DNA from: Fortiea sp. LEGE XX443
GTDB taxonomy: Bacteria > Cyanobacteriota > Cyanobacteriia > Cyanobacteriales > Nostocaceae
Assembly (NCBI RefSeq): GCF_015206815.1
Contig: NZ_JADEXZ010000026.1
Coordinates: forward strand, 1-64,000
DNA length: 64,000 nucleotides
Direction: 5' to 3'
Shown: positions 62,726 to 64,000 of the stretch, one piece after another
How the letters are laid out: each line of letters begins with the position of its first letter
How positions within the stretch are numbered: position 1 is the first letter of the stretch
Notes under the pieces: generated by a model
Databases searched by the model: none
What the model was told of the DNA's origin: nothing
What the model saw: the letters and a program-made list of their open reading frames with translations, nothing else
Made by a program: the position numbers and the translations under genes

Positions 62726-64000
62726 ATGATTAGTCAAGTTTCAGAAAAAAAGATGCACGTCGTCAGGTGGCTACTTGCTATCGGCTGGCTGACATTAATT
62801 TTTTCTTTATTTTACGATCCGCTTTCGGTTTGGTTAACTGACCCAAGCAATATTGCTAGTCCCTTTCATCTCCATCCTGAGAAGTATCTCGACCCGATTG
62901 CTTGTGTAAAAGTTCAGAACGTATGTTTACCAGAACAAGCCTATCCGATGGGAGCGCGAATTTTTTGGGCAATGGTACTGCCCATCGGGATCATGGTTCT
63001 GGTGCTGTTTGGGCATGAATTTTGGCGGCGGATTTGTCCATTGTATTTCTTCTCCCAAATTCCTCGCGCCCTAGGGATTCAACGCAAGCGCAAAGTCGTT
63101 AACCCAGAGACAGGTAGCACTCGGTATGAATTGGCCGGGGTGGAAAAGGAATCTTGGTTAGGTCGCAATTACCTATACATGCAAATGTTCCTGTTCTACC
63201 TGGGATTGAACATCCGGATTCTGTTTGTGAACAGCGATCGCACCGCAATGGCGATATTTTTGCTATCCACTATTGCCGCTTCTATCGGTGTGGGCTATCT
63301 ATTCAAAGGTAGAAGCTGGTGTCAATACTTCTGCCCAATGGCTCCAGTGCAAATGGTGTACACAGGGCCAAGAGGGTTATTAGGTAGTGATGCTCACCTC
63401 AAACCACCCCAAAGTATAACTCAATCGATGTGTCGGACAGTAGACACCAGTGACAAAGAAAAGAGTGCTTGCGTTAGCTGTCAATCCCCTTGCATCGATA
63501 TTGACTCAGAGCGCTCCTACTGGGAAGGAATTACCAGACCAGACCAGAAAGTAGTGTTCTACACATATTTTGGGTTGATGTTTGGGTTCTACTTCTACTA
63601 CTTCTTATACGCCGGCAACTGGGACTACTACTACTCAGGAGCCTGGACTCATGAAGAAGGACAGTTAAGCACATTATTCAACCCTGGTTTCTACATCTTT
63701 GGCCAAGCCATTGCCATTCCCAAAATCATCGCCTCGCCCATTACCTTGGCTGTGTGTGCCGGTCTGAGCTACTTTATTTGTCAAACCCTAGAAAACGCCT
63801 ATCGAGCCTTCCTCAAGCGGAGAAACAAAGTTGCCAGCGAAGAAGACATTCTACACGTTTGCTTTGTCTTGTGTACATTTGTCTCCTTCAACGTCTTCTT
63901 CATGTTTGGCGGTCGCCCCAACATCAGCTTGTTTCCCTTCTGGGGGATTTTAGTCATCAACGGCGTTGTCGTTTTAGTCAGCAGCATGTGGCTATACAGA
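62726..64000 (+). CDS. Polytopic membrane protein with Fe-S-type Cys motif, 3' end beyond the window
   Basis: The frame from ATG 62726 stays open for 425 codons to the window edge. It has six or more membrane segments, the first at about 13-30 (VVRWLLAIGWLTLIFSLFY). Cys-rich motifs resemble NapH/RdxA/CcoG-type ferredoxin-like membrane proteins: WRRICPLYFFSQIPRALG (about 107-124), SWCQYFCPMAPVQMVY (about 202-217) and SACVSCQSPCIDID (about 249-262). CVSCQSPC with the earlier Cys resembles a 4Fe-4S site, although the classical CxxCxxCxxxCP spacing is not complete. I recall similar cyanobacterial proteins carrying a cyclic-nucleotide-binding domain further on; this cannot be checked here. Confidence 0.8.
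   Translation, partial: MISQVSEKKMHVVRWLLAIGWLTLIFSLFYDPLSVWLTDPSNIASPFHLHPEKYLDPIACVKVQNVCLPEQAYPMGARIFWAMVLPIGIMVLVLFGHEFWRRICPLYFFSQIPRALGIQRKRKVVNPETGSTRYELAGVEKESWLGRNYLYMQMFLFYLGLNIRILFVNSDRTAMAIFLLSTIAASIGVGYLFKGRSWCQYFCPMAPVQMVYTGPRGLLGSDAHLKPPQSITQSMCRTVDTSDKEKSACVSCQSPCIDIDSERSYWEGITRPDQKVVFYTYFGLMFGFYFYYFLYAGNWDYYYSGAWTHEEGQLSTLFNPGFYIFGQAIAIPKIIASPITLAVCAGLSYFICQTLENAYRAFLKRRNKVASEEDILHVCFVLCTFVSFNVFFMFGGRPNISLFPFWGILVINGVVVLVSSMWLYR

Overview
The window looks like chromosome from a filamentous, probably heterocyst-forming cyanobacterium (Nostoc/Calothrix-like). HIP1 octamers (GCGATCGC) are scattered throughout. The gene content is typical of the group: Mo-nitrogenase C-terminal family proteins, TPS/CHAT proteins, DUF3727 next to ruvX, DUF29, DUF928 and HEINNP-type histidine kinases. 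Intergenic regions carry the palindromic and heptameric dispersed repeats usual in these genomes. No tRNA, rRNA or CRISPR array was recognised. The species is not identified; the lineage is an inference.

Layout. 1-1.7 kb: decayed mobile/nuclease remnants (IS630 transposase end, Uma2 fragment) and small conserved proteins. 2-5 kb: a GntR regulator divergent from leuA across two identical palindromes 21 bp apart, then a 21-bp tandem array and a DUF4870 membrane protein. 5.5-9 kb: a PhnD-like binding lipoprotein directly followed by a histidine kinase, with no transporter genes. 9-15.5 kb: methyltransferase, TPR protein, phosphoribosyltransferase, family-4 uracil-DNA glycosylase, a stand-alone GAF protein with both cysteines of a two-Cys cyanobacteriochrome, a TerB/Mo-nitro_C protein and ObgE. 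15.7-27 kb: two giant tandem TPS-CHAT genes, the upstream one fused to a family-2 glycosyltransferase, then TPR and DUF302 proteins. 27-32.5 kb: a cupin and two nearly identical animal-type heme peroxidases made by a tandem duplication that left a scar of the cupin 3' end. 32.6-38.3 kb: a sulfur assimilation cluster (SLC13 permease, ATP sulfurylase, Fe-S type APS/PAPS reductase, thioredoxin-like protein, YeiH family). 39-48 kb: CbiG-C, holin-like, peptidoglycan-binding, SufS-like, DUF3011, CDF, beta-propeller and fused ABC ATPase genes. 48.1-49.6 kb: two broken nuclease genes side by side. 49.6-57.4 kb: proB, YqeG phosphatase, DUF3727, ruvX, GNAT, an OmpR-type regulator, a second Mo-nitro_C protein and a methyltransferase. 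57.4-64 kb: metallophosphoesterase, unknown envelope proteins, a TPR/DUF928 protein, and a polytopic Fe-S membrane protein cut by the window end.

The best candidates for something new are the GT2-TPS-CHAT fusion with its gene-converted neighbour (15.7-24.4 kb), the stand-alone two-Cys cyanobacteriochrome-like GAF protein (12.9 kb), the binding-protein/kinase pair (5.6-8.3 kb), the leuA regulator with its 21-bp-phased sites and possibly related downstream array, and the tandem peroxidases with a conserved-stem, variable-loop element upstream. Start codons were moved from the longest possible ORF where a Shine-Dalgarno sequence or family alignment favoured an internal start.
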